Origin: Candidatus Omnitrophota bacterium
Lineage (GTDB): Bacteria; Omnitrophota; Gorgyraeia; Zapsychrales; Zapsychraceae
Direction: 5' to 3'
NCBI GenBank assembly: GCA_020632495.1
Contig: JACKFL010000006.1
Span: forward strand, 62,001-126,000
DNA length: 64,000 nucleotides
A model generated the notes under the pieces. The model saw nothing but the letters and a program-made list of their open reading frames with translations, had not been told where the DNA came from and made no database searches. Position numbers and translations under genes: made by a program. Shown in pieces: positions 17,500 to 25,415 of the stretch. Position 1 is the first letter of the stretch. Each line of letters begins with the position of its first letter.

Positions 17500-18657
17500 G
17501 TGAGTATGCCCAAGAAGAAAATCAGCAAATCTGCCAGCGCCCCTGAAGACACCCCCCCCAAAAAGACCAAAACGACGGTCAAGGCGGCTGCGGCCGCCGG
17601 CGCGCGGACCAAAGACTTGGCGGCTAAGAAATCCCCGGACAGTCAATCGCTCAATCTTTACTCGTCGACCGATGCGCTGCAAAAGGCGAGCCTTCCCGAG
17701 AGTTATTACCAGACCTATGTAACCTTGTTGTCCAAGGAACCTTATGTCCTCTATGCCTATTGGGAGATTGCCGGCGATGATATCGCACGTTTGCGTGAGG
17801 AAATCGGTCCGGAGGCGGAGCAGGGCGCATACACACTGCGTGTTTATGACGTGACCCTTGTTGACTTTGACGGGACCAACGCCAATTATTGGTTCGATTT
17901 GGATGAGTTGTTCATGAACAACCGCTACATCCATGTCGGCAGCGACGACGCGACGTATGTTTGTGAGATCGGCATGCGGTTGCCCTCGGGGCAGTTTAAA
18001 GCGCTGGCCAGATCGAACTACATCCGCGCCCAGCGCGCCGGGGCGTCTCAGCGCCGCGACGTGATCTGGAAAGAGATCGAAGAGAGCAACCAGCCCCAGA
18101 ATATGTACGTGAACGTTCGTCTGTTTAACCGGCAGTTGCGGGGACGTCTGAAACCGCGCAGCAACTGGATGATGGACGGATCGCGTATGATTCTCAGGGA
18201 CGACGATATCCGCGCCTACTATCAGCGCCGCGTTCCGATGATGAAGATTTTTATGGAGCGACTGAGCAGCGAGGAACGGCTTTCGCTGGAGAAGCTGGCC
18301 GCCGGGCAGATCGGATTTCAGCAGACTCCCGACACGGGCGGTGTGGTATCGCGGACATCCGAACGCGTCACGTTTCTCGGCGCCACCGATCAGTTCTTCA
18401 GGGAAACGGATAAGAAGGAGTTTCCGTTTGAGTTGAAGATGACATTGACGGTCACCGGAAAAACCGAACCCGACGCCGATGTCTATCTGGGTAACAAGAA
18501 GATTGAGCTCGACGAAAAGGGGGAGTTCACCCTCACCTGGACTCTGGATGACGGGGTCCTCCCGATGGATTTCCGGGCCTGGTCGCCGAAGAAGGAACTG
18601 GGCAAGACCATTGAATCTTCCGTCATCCGGACCCCGACGGAGTCCCGGGAATTGTAA
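17500..18657 (+). CDS. DUF4912 protein
   Basis: A 385-residue protein with a Lys/Ala-rich disordered N terminus (1-45) and a DUF4912 domain (about 60-185), recognised from 'YVTLLSKEPYVLYAYWEI', 'LRVYDVT' and 'YVCEIG'. The last 100 residues contain a beta-rich segment ('LTVTGKTEPDADVYLGNKKIELDEKGEFTL') that looks like an Ig or carbohydrate-binding-like fold. DUF4912 genes are repeatedly seen beside GH57 and GT4 genes, so a polysaccharide-binding or scaffold role is inferred. GTG at 17500 is chosen because GAGG is nine bases upstream. The gene follows the GT4 gene by 19 bases. Confidence 0.82.
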   Translation: MSMPKKKISKSASAPEDTPPKKTKTTVKAAAAAGARTKDLAAKKSPDSQSLNLYSSTDALQKASLPESYYQTYVTLLSKEPYVLYAYWEIAGDDIARLREEIGPEAEQGAYTLRVYDVTLVDFDGTNANYWFDLDELFMNNRYIHVGSDDATYVCEIGMRLPSGQFKALARSNYIRAQRAGASQRRDVIWKEIEESNQPQNMYVNVRLFNRQLRGRLKPRSNWMMDGSRMILRDDDIRAYYQRRVPMMKIFMERLSSEERLSLEKLAAGQIGFQQTPDTGGVVSRTSERVTFLGATDQFFRETDKKEFPFELKMTLTVTGKTEPDADVYLGNKKIELDEKGEFTLTWTLDDGVLPMDFRAWSPKKELGKTIESSVIRTPTESREL

Positions 18658-18671
18658 AGCAGGAAACCGCC

Positions 18672-20324
18672 ATGGCCAAAGGATATCTTACCCTAGTATT
18701 GCACGCTCACCTGCCGTTTGTCCGTCACCTCGACCGGCCCGACCGGCTGGAGGAGCGGTGGCTGTTCGAGGCGATTACCGAGACTTACATCCCCCTGATC
18801 AACATGTTCGAGCACCTCGCCCAGGAGCGGATTCCGTTCCGTATGACCATGTCGATGACCCCGCCGCTGGTCCAGATGCTCAAGGACCCCTTGTTGCAAG
18901 AACGTTATCTTCATCATCTCGACAAACTGATCGAGCTGTCCGAGCGCGAACTCGACTATACGGGTTCGTTACCGCACTACCACGGCCTGGCGCTGATGTA
19001 TTACCGTCGCTTCCGCGAGAGCCGCGAAATCTTTGCCGAACGCTATCATTGTGATATCGTACAGGCCTTTAAGGAATTCCAGGAAGCGGGTCTGATCGAG
19101 ATCATCACCTGCGCGGCCACCCATGGATTCTTACCGATTTTGAATGTCCAGCCGCGCACGGCGGAGGCACAGATCCATGTCGGCGTGGAGGCCTACGCCA
19201 AGGTCTTCGGCCGTCAGCCCAACGGGATCTGGTTACCGGAATGCGGGTACACCGCCGGGGTTGACGAGTATCTCAAGGACGCGGGCATCAAGTACTTCTT
19301 CACCGACACGCACGGCATCACGCATGCCGATCCGGTCCCGCTGTATAATGTTTACGCCCCGCTTGTTTGTCCGTCGGGTGTGGCGTGTTTCGGCCGGGAT
19401 GAGGAGACATCAAGGCAGGTGTGGAGTTCCAAGGAGGGGTATCCCGGTGATCCCGATTACCGTGAGTATTACAAGGATATCGGCTGGGAACGCGATATGG
19501 AGTATATCCGTCCTTATATTCATCCCGAAGGGATCCGCGTTAACACGGGACTCAAGTACTGGCGCATTACCGGAAGCTCGGAATACAAGGAAGCCTATCG
19601 CCCGGATTGGGCGCAGCACAAGGCCGCCTTGCACGCGGGCCATTTCCTGGACAATCGAATCAAGCAGATTGAATATCTTTCGACGGTCATGGACCGCAAG
19701 CCCATCGTCGTGGCGCCGTATGACGCCGAACTTTACGGACATTGGTGGTACGAAGGTCCGATGTTCATCGATTTTCTGATCCGCAAGATTGCCTTCGACC
19801 AGGATATCATCGAGATGGTCACGCCCTCGGATTATCTGGAGGAATACCGCGTCAATCAAATGTCTTTGCCGGCCGAATCGACCTGGGGCGCGCAGGGATA
19901 TAACGCCTACTGGTTAAATGACACCAATGACTGGGTGTACCGCCATCTGCATCAGGCGGCCCGCTGCATGAACGAGCTGTGCGACAAATACGGACACGTC
20001 TATCTCGACGATGAGGATCAATGGCTGAAACGCGCGCTCAATCAGGCCGCGCGTGAATTGTTGCTGGCCGAGTCGAGCGACTGGCCGTTTATTATGCGGA
20101 CCGGAACTATGGTTGAGTACGCCCATGAACGCGTGCATCAACATCTGGCCTCGTTTATGCAGCTGTACAATGATCTTATGAAAGGGCAGTTGAATACCGC
20201 GCTGCTGGAGAAACTGGAGACCGAGAACAACATTTTTGCCGACATGGATTGCGGCAAGTATTACCTGGAAAAGCACGTGCCCGCCGCGGAAGACATCATC
20301 ACCGATGCCCGGGCCCAACAATGA
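18672..20324 (+). CDS. GH57 1,4-alpha-glucan branching enzyme
   Basis: A 550-residue GH57 protein of the DUF1957 type. It opens with the conserved 'LTLVLHAHLPFVRH' strand. The nucleophile Glu is in IWLPECGYT (about residue 190) and the acid Asp in PYDAELYGHWW (about residue 352), matching the two catalytic residues of characterised GH57 branching enzymes; the helical C-terminal domain is complete. The enzyme would introduce alpha-1,6 branches into the glucan made by the upstream GT4 enzyme. The gene follows the DUF4912 gene by 14 bases. Confidence 0.93.
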   Translation: MAKGYLTLVLHAHLPFVRHLDRPDRLEERWLFEAITETYIPLINMFEHLAQERIPFRMTMSMTPPLVQMLKDPLLQERYLHHLDKLIELSERELDYTGSLPHYHGLALMYYRRFRESREIFAERYHCDIVQAFKEFQEAGLIEIITCAATHGFLPILNVQPRTAEAQIHVGVEAYAKVFGRQPNGIWLPECGYTAGVDEYLKDAGIKYFFTDTHGITHADPVPLYNVYAPLVCPSGVACFGRDEETSRQVWSSKEGYPGDPDYREYYKDIGWERDMEYIRPYIHPEGIRVNTGLKYWRITGSSEYKEAYRPDWAQHKAALHAGHFLDNRIKQIEYLSTVMDRKPIVVAPYDAELYGHWWYEGPMFIDFLIRKIAFDQDIIEMVTPSDYLEEYRVNQMSLPAESTWGAQGYNAYWLNDTNDWVYRHLHQAARCMNELCDKYGHVYLDDEDQWLKRALNQAARELLLAESSDWPFIMRTGTMVEYAHERVHQHLASFMQLYNDLMKGQLNTALLEKLETENNIFADMDCGKYYLEKHVPAAEDIITDARAQQ

Positions 20325-20359
20325 ACCTTTACGGTACAATCAATTAAAGGAGTATTCCA

Positions 20360-20842
20360 ATGACACAAAAGGACAGCGGTTCCAAACCCAAATTGAGACG
20401 GGCCAAGTCTCTGCTGGCCGCCAAAGAACCGGCTCAAAAGAGTAAGGCCACCAAGAAACCCGCGACAGCCGCCAAGCCCAAGGCCGCTGTGGCCAAGACG
20501 ACGGTCGCAGCCAAGAAGACGACCACGACCGGCGCAAAGAAAGCCGCGGACAATCTGGATCAGAAAATTGCCGAGAAGGCATTCGAACTATCCCAACGCC
20601 GGATTCAGGGCCAAGGTCTGGACCAGTATGACTGGGAGTTGGCCGGCGAGATTATTCAGCTTGAGGCGAAGCGCGACAAACTCAAGACCAAGAAGGCTAC
20701 CAAATTCGATCCCAGCGACGAAAAAATCCGCCGCCGGATCGAGCAAAAGGCCTATGAACTATTTGCCCGCAAGGGCTTCGTTCATGGTACCGAAGAATAC
20801 GACTGGTACGTGGCCGAACAGCTTGTCCGCCTGGAATCTTAG
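20360..20842 (+). CDS. Lys/Ala-rich protein with two DUF2934 repeats
   Basis: A 160-residue protein. Residues 1-65 are a histone H1-like Lys/Ala/Pro/Thr tail. Two DUF2934 units follow: 'IAEKAFELSQRR...DQYDWELAGEII' and 'IEQKAYELFARK...EEYDWYVAEQLV'. DUF2934 is a short helical module of unknown function, often downstream of GH57 and starch-like genes. The basic tail could bind nucleic acid or an anionic surface. GGAG seven bases before the ATG. It is the last gene of the polysaccharide cluster. Confidence 0.8.
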   Translation: MTQKDSGSKPKLRRAKSLLAAKEPAQKSKATKKPATAAKPKAAVAKTTVAAKKTTTTGAKKAADNLDQKIAEKAFELSQRRIQGQGLDQYDWELAGEIIQLEAKRDKLKTKKATKFDPSDEKIRRRIEQKAYELFARKGFVHGTEEYDWYVAEQLVRLES

Positions 20843-20866
20843 GGGCAGACGGGCCGATTTTTCTTC

Positions 20867-20923
20867 AGCGGTTGGCAGAGAGAGGTTCTTGTTCTGTATG
20901 TAAGCCTCTCTGCGCCAACCGCT
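20867..20923. repeat. Long hairpin with 19-base arms
   Basis: The arms AGCGGTTGGCAGAGAGAGG (20867-20885) and CCTCTCTGCGCCAACCGCT (20905-20923) are complementary except two positions, with a 19-base loop. It follows the DUF2934 stop by 24 bases but has no T tract, so it is not a standard terminator; it could stabilise the 3' end of the polysaccharide mRNA. The following 180 bases show nothing recognisable. Confidence 0.8.
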
Positions 20924-21106
20924 TAGTATGCATTTGCCGGTGTCCCGCACTGTCCCAGTCCTACCCATTATGTCATCTTGACGATTTGGAATCCTCCTAC
21001 ATACTACATTCATAAGCACTCAATGAGCGCCGGGTGTCATCATCCACCCGGCATCAGGCTCAAGTTTGCAGACACAGCGTTGGACTCACAGCACACTTGA
21101 TAGAGA

Positions 21107-21150
21107 GGGGGTCGGCCTTTTTCCACCGAAGGCTGATCCCCTTTCTATTT
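21107..21150 (+). terminator. Rho-independent terminator
   Basis: GGGGGTCGGCCTT (21107-21119) pairs with AAGGCTGATCCCC (21129-21141) using a few G-U pairs, nine-base loop, followed by TTTCTATTT. It separates the polysaccharide cluster from ppa. Confidence 0.75.
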
Positions 21151-21172
21151 GGGGACTAATCGGGATTTCTGT

Positions 21173-21201
21173 TTGACGCTCCCACCGGCCTGCCCTATAA
21201 T
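21173..21201 (+). promoter_or_regulatory. Sigma-70 type promoter of ppa
   Basis: TTGACG (21173-21178), 17-base spacer, TATAAT (21196-21201). The start codon of ppa is 57 bases downstream of the -10 box. Confidence 0.8.
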
Positions 21202-21258
21202 GCCCCTGCTTCGTAAATGGACCATTACCGCTAACCAACCCAACGAAAGATTACCGCC

Positions 21259-21756
21259 ATGTCTCATGACCCGACGATTTGGGTGACGGTTGAAATCCCC
21301 AAAGGCAGCCGCAATAAATACGAATATGACGCCGAACTTAAGGTTATCAGGTACGACCGGATGCTGTTCTCCGCCGTACATTATCCCTCCGACTACGGTT
21401 TTATTCCTGAAACCCTCGCATTAGACGGAGACCCCCTCGACGCGCTGGTGCTGGTGACGGAGCCGACGTTCCCCGGCTGCTGGATCGAGGCGCGGCCGAT
21501 CGGTCTTTTCAAAATGACCGACGAGAAGGGCCCGGATGAGAAAATCCTCTGCATCCCGGTCAGCGATCCGCTCTGGAACCACATTATTTCCCTCGACGAA
21601 GTCCCGCCGCACCTGCTCAAGGAAATAGGGCATTTCTTCAGTGTTTACAAGGACCTCGAACACAAAAAGACGAGTGTCGAAGGCTGGGCCAACAAACAGG
21701 CTGCCTACGATATCATCGAAGAATCCCGCCGACGGTATCGGGCCCCGGCCGCGTAA
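21259..21756 (+). CDS. ppa: Inorganic pyrophosphatase, family I
   Basis: A 165-residue soluble family I pyrophosphatase with the active-site runs 'EIPKGSRNKYEYD', 'YPSDYGFIPETLALDGDPLDALVL' (the D-x-D-P-x-D metal site) and a Lys-rich 'YKDLEHKK'. Length is normal. It hydrolyses pyrophosphate and so pulls biosynthetic reactions, including nucleotide-sugar formation, forward. It has its own strong promoter and is preceded by a terminator. A second TATAAT (21816-21821) downstream probably serves the next gene. Confidence 0.95.
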   Translation: MSHDPTIWVTVEIPKGSRNKYEYDAELKVIRYDRMLFSAVHYPSDYGFIPETLALDGDPLDALVLVTEPTFPGCWIEARPIGLFKMTDEKGPDEKILCIPVSDPLWNHIISLDEVPPHLLKEIGHFFSVYKDLEHKKTSVEGWANKQAAYDIIEESRRRYRAPAA

Positions 21757-21853
21757 ACTTCCGGCCGGGCACGGTATTTTTCCTAACAATTGCTGAGAAC
21801 GTTTCACAGCAATGTTATAATAAATCGCCTTTTACACCCCTCTACAGCGACCC

Positions 21854-22600
21854 ATGTACAGACGCAGGAAAGACAAGTGGGAAAACTTTAAGGTCTGGTT
21901 CACGCTCATTATTGTCGTGATCCTGGCCGTCCTTATTTTTGCTAGCAAATGGGTCGAAAATGCCATCAACAAGCTCATGCAACGGGCGATTGCCTATCCC
22001 AAGATTCATCAACTGGAGGAGCAAAACCGGCGGAATCTCAGCCGGATTTATCAGGGCAAGGTCGTCCGCCGGATCCTCATGAATCCCAACCGGACCCACG
22101 CGGAAAGCCGGATCTACAATGACGGAGAGCTGGTCGCCCAGTTTTCGACTATCAAGGGTGACGAGATCGAAAATTTGAAGGGGGTCCTGCCCGAGGGGCA
22201 GATCGGTTTTATCAACGAGACCAAGGAAACCTACGGCCAGGAGCGTTACCGCAAGGGCAAGCGCCACGGCGAATATGCCGAATATTACAGCAACGGGGTA
22301 CTCTACCGCCGGGCGAAGTTCTATGAAGGGAAATTGATGGAGAACGAGATTTTCTACTTTGACGGGACCCCGCGGCGGATCGAGGACTTCAAAGATGCCC
22401 TGCGGTTCGTGGACGACCCCGAGGTCGGCTACGGCCGGATTTATTACCGGGACGGCTCCCTGATGTACGAGTGGAAGCTGACAAATCTCCTAAAAGGTGG
22501 ATATAAAAAGAGTTACAATAAAGAAGGCCGGCTGGTGGAGGAGAAAGTCTACGACAATATGGGGGACTTGGTGGAAGTCATCAAGCCCGGTCGGCCGTAG
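21854..22600 (+). CDS. Membrane-anchored YwqK/MORN-like repeat protein
   Basis: A 248-residue protein with one N-terminal membrane helix (about 13-32), a coiled segment, and a C-terminal region of repeated 'G.Y.EYYSNGVLYRRAKFYEGKL', 'GRIYYRDGSLMYEWKLTNL', 'YKKSYNKEGRLVEEKVYD' units typical of YwqK/MORN-variant repeats. These form beta sheets that often bind proteins or lipids. The bulk would be periplasmic. Function unknown. It ends 85 bases before the riboswitch aptamer and is probably monocistronic. Confidence 0.75.
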   Translation: MYRRRKDKWENFKVWFTLIIVVILAVLIFASKWVENAINKLMQRAIAYPKIHQLEEQNRRNLSRIYQGKVVRRILMNPNRTHAESRIYNDGELVAQFSTIKGDEIENLKGVLPEGQIGFINETKETYGQERYRKGKRHGEYAEYYSNGVLYRRAKFYEGKLMENEIFYFDGTPRRIEDFKDALRFVDDPEVGYGRIYYRDGSLMYEWKLTNLLKGGYKKSYNKEGRLVEEKVYDNMGDLVEVIKPGRP

Positions 22601-22684
22601 AAGCCTGTTTCTAAAAAATGGGTAAATTTCCGGGTTTTTTCAGATAAATCAGCTATACTTGCAATGAGGTAAGATATATAGGAA

Positions 22685-22775
22685 GACGATAACGACAATG
22701 GCAAAACCGGGGTAACCCGGTGACGCAAAGCTATAGGGTCCTTCGGGGACAGCCTGGCCGCCGAATTTGATCGTC
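22685..22775 (+). ncRNA. c-di-GMP-I (GEMM-I) riboswitch aptamer
   Basis: The segment holds the GEMM-I core: a closing stem (GACGAT 22685-22690 with ATCGTC 22770-22775), AATGGCAAAACC, a hairpin, the highly conserved GGTGACGCAAAGC, a tetraloop-receptor-like helix with a TTCG loop and the distal ACAGCCTGGCCGCC. This is the established consensus for the aptamer that binds cyclic di-GMP. It lies between a TATACT -10 candidate (22654-22659) and an intrinsic terminator, upstream of three minor-pilin-type genes. Confidence 0.93.
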
Positions 22776-22788
22776 AATGATGATCTAT

Positions 22789-22828
22789 AGGCCTATCCTG
22801 GCATCACGAAGGATAGGTCTTTTTTTTT
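22789..22828 (+). terminator. Riboswitch expression-platform terminator
   Basis: AGGCCTATCC (22789-22798) pairs with GGATAGGTCT (22811-22820), followed by a run of T. The stem directly follows the c-di-GMP aptamer, so ligand binding probably decides whether transcription continues into the pilin genes. CTATAG is present in the aptamer (about 22731) and again before the terminator (22785-22790), which could offer alternative pairing. Whether binding turns genes on or off is not decidable by eye. Confidence 0.85.
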
Positions 22829-22845
22829 AGGGGGGATATATAAAG

Positions 22846-23301
22846 ATGAAGGGACAGCAGGGATTTACACTACTGGAATTACTTTTCGCGGTATCGGTCC
22901 TGGTGACGGCGATCGCCGGGATGGTACGCCTTTTTATGTACACCTCCACCGCCGCGGACATTGCCGGCCGGCAGACCATCGCGGTGACCGAGGCACAGAC
23001 CAAACTCGAAGAAATTCGTAATACCAATTATGACCTGGTGGCCACCAACTACGGATCCGGAGGCTCTCCGGGCAATACTTTTGATCTTTCGCTGATCAAC
23101 GGCAAGGGCGTGATTTATATCGATTCCAGCAATGCCGAACTGCTGGTGTTGGAAATCGTGGTCAGCTGGAACAACAAATACAACCGCGTGGTCGGAGAAG
23201 ACAAGGACCTGGACGGGATCCTGGACGCGGGTGAGGATGAGAACGGCAACGGCAAGCTCGATTCGAGCGTCGAACTGATCACCTACTTAACACGGCGTTG
23301 A
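22846..23301 (+). CDS. Minor pilin (PilV-like) with EF-hand-like loops
   Basis: A 151-residue type IV prepilin: leader MKGQQG, processing before FTLLELLFAVSVL with the conserved Glu at +5, then the long N-terminal helix. Near the C terminus are two calcium-loop patterns in a row, DKDLDGILDAGE and DENGNGKLDSSV (about 23200-23265), of the DxDxDGxxDxxE type. AGGGGGG before the ATG is the ribosome site and lies right after the riboswitch terminator. It is the first gene of the c-di-GMP-controlled pilus operon, and would be processed by a prepilin peptidase not encoded here. Confidence 0.87.
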   Translation: MKGQQGFTLLELLFAVSVLVTAIAGMVRLFMYTSTAADIAGRQTIAVTEAQTKLEEIRNTNYDLVATNYGSGGSPGNTFDLSLINGKGVIYIDSSNAELLVLEIVVSWNNKYNRVVGEDKDLDGILDAGEDENGNGKLDSSVELITYLTRR

Positions 23302-23314
23302 CGGGAATACGGCA

Positions 23315-23842
23315 ATGAGAAAAATAGTCAATAATTCGGGGACATCGCTGGTGGAGGCGCTGGTCTCGGTGGTGATCTTTTTGATGATTATGACCGGATT
23401 TTATTCGGTGGCCACGGTCGGGGACAACTCCTTTCAGGTGAACAGGGTGCAGATCGAGCTCCAGCAGGAGCTGCGCAAGTCCATGGAAGCGATGATCAGC
23501 GACCTGCGGATGGCCGGATCTGCCTCGGTCATCGATGTCCCCGCCAACGACACGTGGTACACGTCGATCACCTTTCGCAAACCGGTCGGCATTGTGGCCG
23601 GATCGATCAATTGGGACTCCAACACCATCCAGTTCTTACGCGGGGGTACCGGCGGCGTCCAGTTGCAGCGGGTTTACAACGGGACCACCCGGGTGGTCAG
23701 CCAGTACATTTCGACGCTGCAGTTCCGGCGGCTGTCTGCCGATCCGGACCGCCTGGAGGTGCAATTGGTGGGGCAGCGTAATTCCACCAAGGGAGTGCCG
23801 GTTACGTATAACCTGGATTTCGATATTCAATTGAGGAACTAG
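23315..23842 (+). CDS. Minor pilin (PilW-like)
   Basis: A 175-residue prepilin-like protein. The N terminus MRKIVNNSG is followed by TSLVEALVSVVIFLMIMTGFY: Thr replaces Phe at +1 but Glu +5 and the hydrophobic helix are kept, as in PilW/PilV-type minor pilins. The rest is beta-rich ('TWYTSITFRKPVG', 'NTIQFLRGG', 'QLQRVYNG'), and 'LRKSMEAMISDLRMAG' is the usual amphipathic PilW helix. The gene lies 13 bases after the first pilin and two bases before the third gene. Confidence 0.85.
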   Translation: MRKIVNNSGTSLVEALVSVVIFLMIMTGFYSVATVGDNSFQVNRVQIELQQELRKSMEAMISDLRMAGSASVIDVPANDTWYTSITFRKPVGIVAGSINWDSNTIQFLRGGTGGVQLQRVYNGTTRVVSQYISTLQFRRLSADPDRLEVQLVGQRNSTKGVPVTYNLDFDIQLRN

Positions 23843-23844
23843 AA

Positions 23845-25362
23845 ATGCACAGCCGGAAGCGGACAATCGGGTTTTCTATTCATAATGAGCGGGGGAGCAT
23901 GATCCTGGTCGTTTATTTCGTGATCTTTCTGCTGCTCGGTGTGGGTTCCGCGTTTGTCCTGTTCAGCACCTACGAAGGCCGCATTTCGCAGCGTCAACGC
24001 CAGGAAACCGTTGCTTTTCATATCGCGGAGGCCGGAATCGAGCGCGCGCTCTACGATCTGCGCCAGGACTTCGTCGGGGCGAGTACTCCCAGCTGGGCGG
24101 ACGGCGATATCAACGGGTATGCCATCGGCCCCAGCACCAGCTATTATTCGATCCCTTACACCGGCACCACGGTCAACGGCGGGTCCTATGCCGTTCAGAT
24201 CAAGAATGTCGCCTCCAATGAACACGTGTGGATCAAGTCGGTGGGAACGATTAATGACTCATCGCATACCATTGAGGTCTACGTCAAGATGATCAACCTG
24301 TCTCCGTGGGACAATGCAATATTCGCCGGGGCCGGGGCATCCGGGACGATGGTCAACGGCAACGTCGACATCCGCGGATCCGTGCATATCCTGGGTACCG
24401 GACTGGCGCCCGGAGATTTTGCCGTGGATCTGGGCGGGACCGCGGAATTGGTGGGAAACAACTATGCCACGGTGGATCCGGCGCTGGTGGCGCGCGTGCC
24501 GGCACTGCCCACGACCAATGTCAACGGGATCGCCGTAGAAACCTTGGGTGCGGAATTGCGGGTGAAGAACGGCCTGGTGGGATTGAGCGGTTCGTCCACC
24601 GTCGGTGAGGCCAACAATGACGGCAATACCGTAAAGGAAACGGTGGACGGCGTGTATGTCAGCGACGGTTGGGGCGGGAATCAGGGAGCGGCTTCCGTTA
24701 ACTCCGACAACGGGACCACAAACGCTTACGATTTGGGAGATTCCATCGCCTTTCCCAGCCTCAGTGATCCGTCGGCTTCAAATCCGGCTATCTCACATCA
24801 GCAATACCTGCAGTCGATCGGATACACGCCCACGGCCGCGGAAGAAGCCGTCCTGGCCAATATTCAGCCGACAGATACCTTTACCATCGGCAACGCCAGC
24901 GGCAGCATCAGCATGGACGGGTCGGGAAATATGACGGTGAACGGCGTCGTTTATATCGACAACGGCGCCAATCTCGGATTTTACAAGGACGGGTCCAACA
25001 AGACCATCACCTACACCGGGAACGGTTCGATCCTGGTTACCGGGAATGTGCAGTTGAATGTCAACTTGGTGACTAACGGCGCGAATTCTTTTCCCAATAA
25101 TATTGTCGGCATTATGACCCCTAACAGCATCGATATGAACGAGGCCGGCATCGACGTCATGGGGTTGTTTTATGCCGAGACCGAAGTCAGCGTTCAGAAG
25201 CAAACGGATATCATGGGGACCATCGTTTCCAATTACTTCGATATGGGGACCAACGTGCCGGCTATTTTCCAGGTGCCGGATACCGCCAACAATCTGCCTC
25301 CGGGGATGATCGGCGGCGACAATGTGTATTGGTATCTGCTGGTCGCATGGATCAAGTCCTGA
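23845..25362 (+). CDS. PilX-like protein with large extracellular region
   Basis: A 505-residue protein. The N terminus has a PilX_N-like pattern: 'NERGSMILVVYFVIFLLLGVGSAF', a membrane helix without the standard pilin FTLxE, then 'ETVAFHIAEAGIERALYDLRQ', which is diagnostic of this family. Residues about 160-500 form a long Gly/Asn/Thr/Val-rich region with repeats of short strands ('GNVDIRGSVHILGTG', 'GSISMDGSGNMTVNGVVYI', 'GSILVTGNVQLN') suggesting a right-handed beta-helix or bactofilin-like fold. It is likely displayed at a pilus tip or surface as a binding or structural part. Confidence 0.8.
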   Translation: MHSRKRTIGFSIHNERGSMILVVYFVIFLLLGVGSAFVLFSTYEGRISQRQRQETVAFHIAEAGIERALYDLRQDFVGASTPSWADGDINGYAIGPSTSYYSIPYTGTTVNGGSYAVQIKNVASNEHVWIKSVGTINDSSHTIEVYVKMINLSPWDNAIFAGAGASGTMVNGNVDIRGSVHILGTGLAPGDFAVDLGGTAELVGNNYATVDPALVARVPALPTTNVNGIAVETLGAELRVKNGLVGLSGSSTVGEANNDGNTVKETVDGVYVSDGWGGNQGAASVNSDNGTTNAYDLGDSIAFPSLSDPSASNPAISHQQYLQSIGYTPTAAEEAVLANIQPTDTFTIGNASGSISMDGSGNMTVNGVVYIDNGANLGFYKDGSNKTITYTGNGSILVTGNVQLNVNLVTNGANSFPNNIVGIMTPNSIDMNEAGIDVMGLFYAETEVSVQKQTDIMGTIVSNYFDMGTNVPAIFQVPDTANNLPPGMIGGDNVYWYLLVAWIKS

Positions 25363-25380
25363 GCCCGCCTGACGAAAGCA

Positions 25381-25409
25381 TTGCAATCCCAATCCCGTTT
25401 TGTTAATAT
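25381..25409 (+). promoter_or_regulatory. Promoter of endoQ, near-leaderless
   Basis: TTGCAA (25381-25386), 17-base spacer, TAATAT (25404-25409). Only six bases separate the -10 box from the ATG at 25416, so a normal start site would fall at or near the start codon. No Shine-Dalgarno is present. Confidence 0.5.
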
Positions 25410-25415
25410 TCCGGT

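Noticed and set aside
20843..21258. Hidden gene in the 416-base gap before ppa
   Set aside because: The only open frame is antisense across a long hairpin and terminator and lacks a ribosome site.
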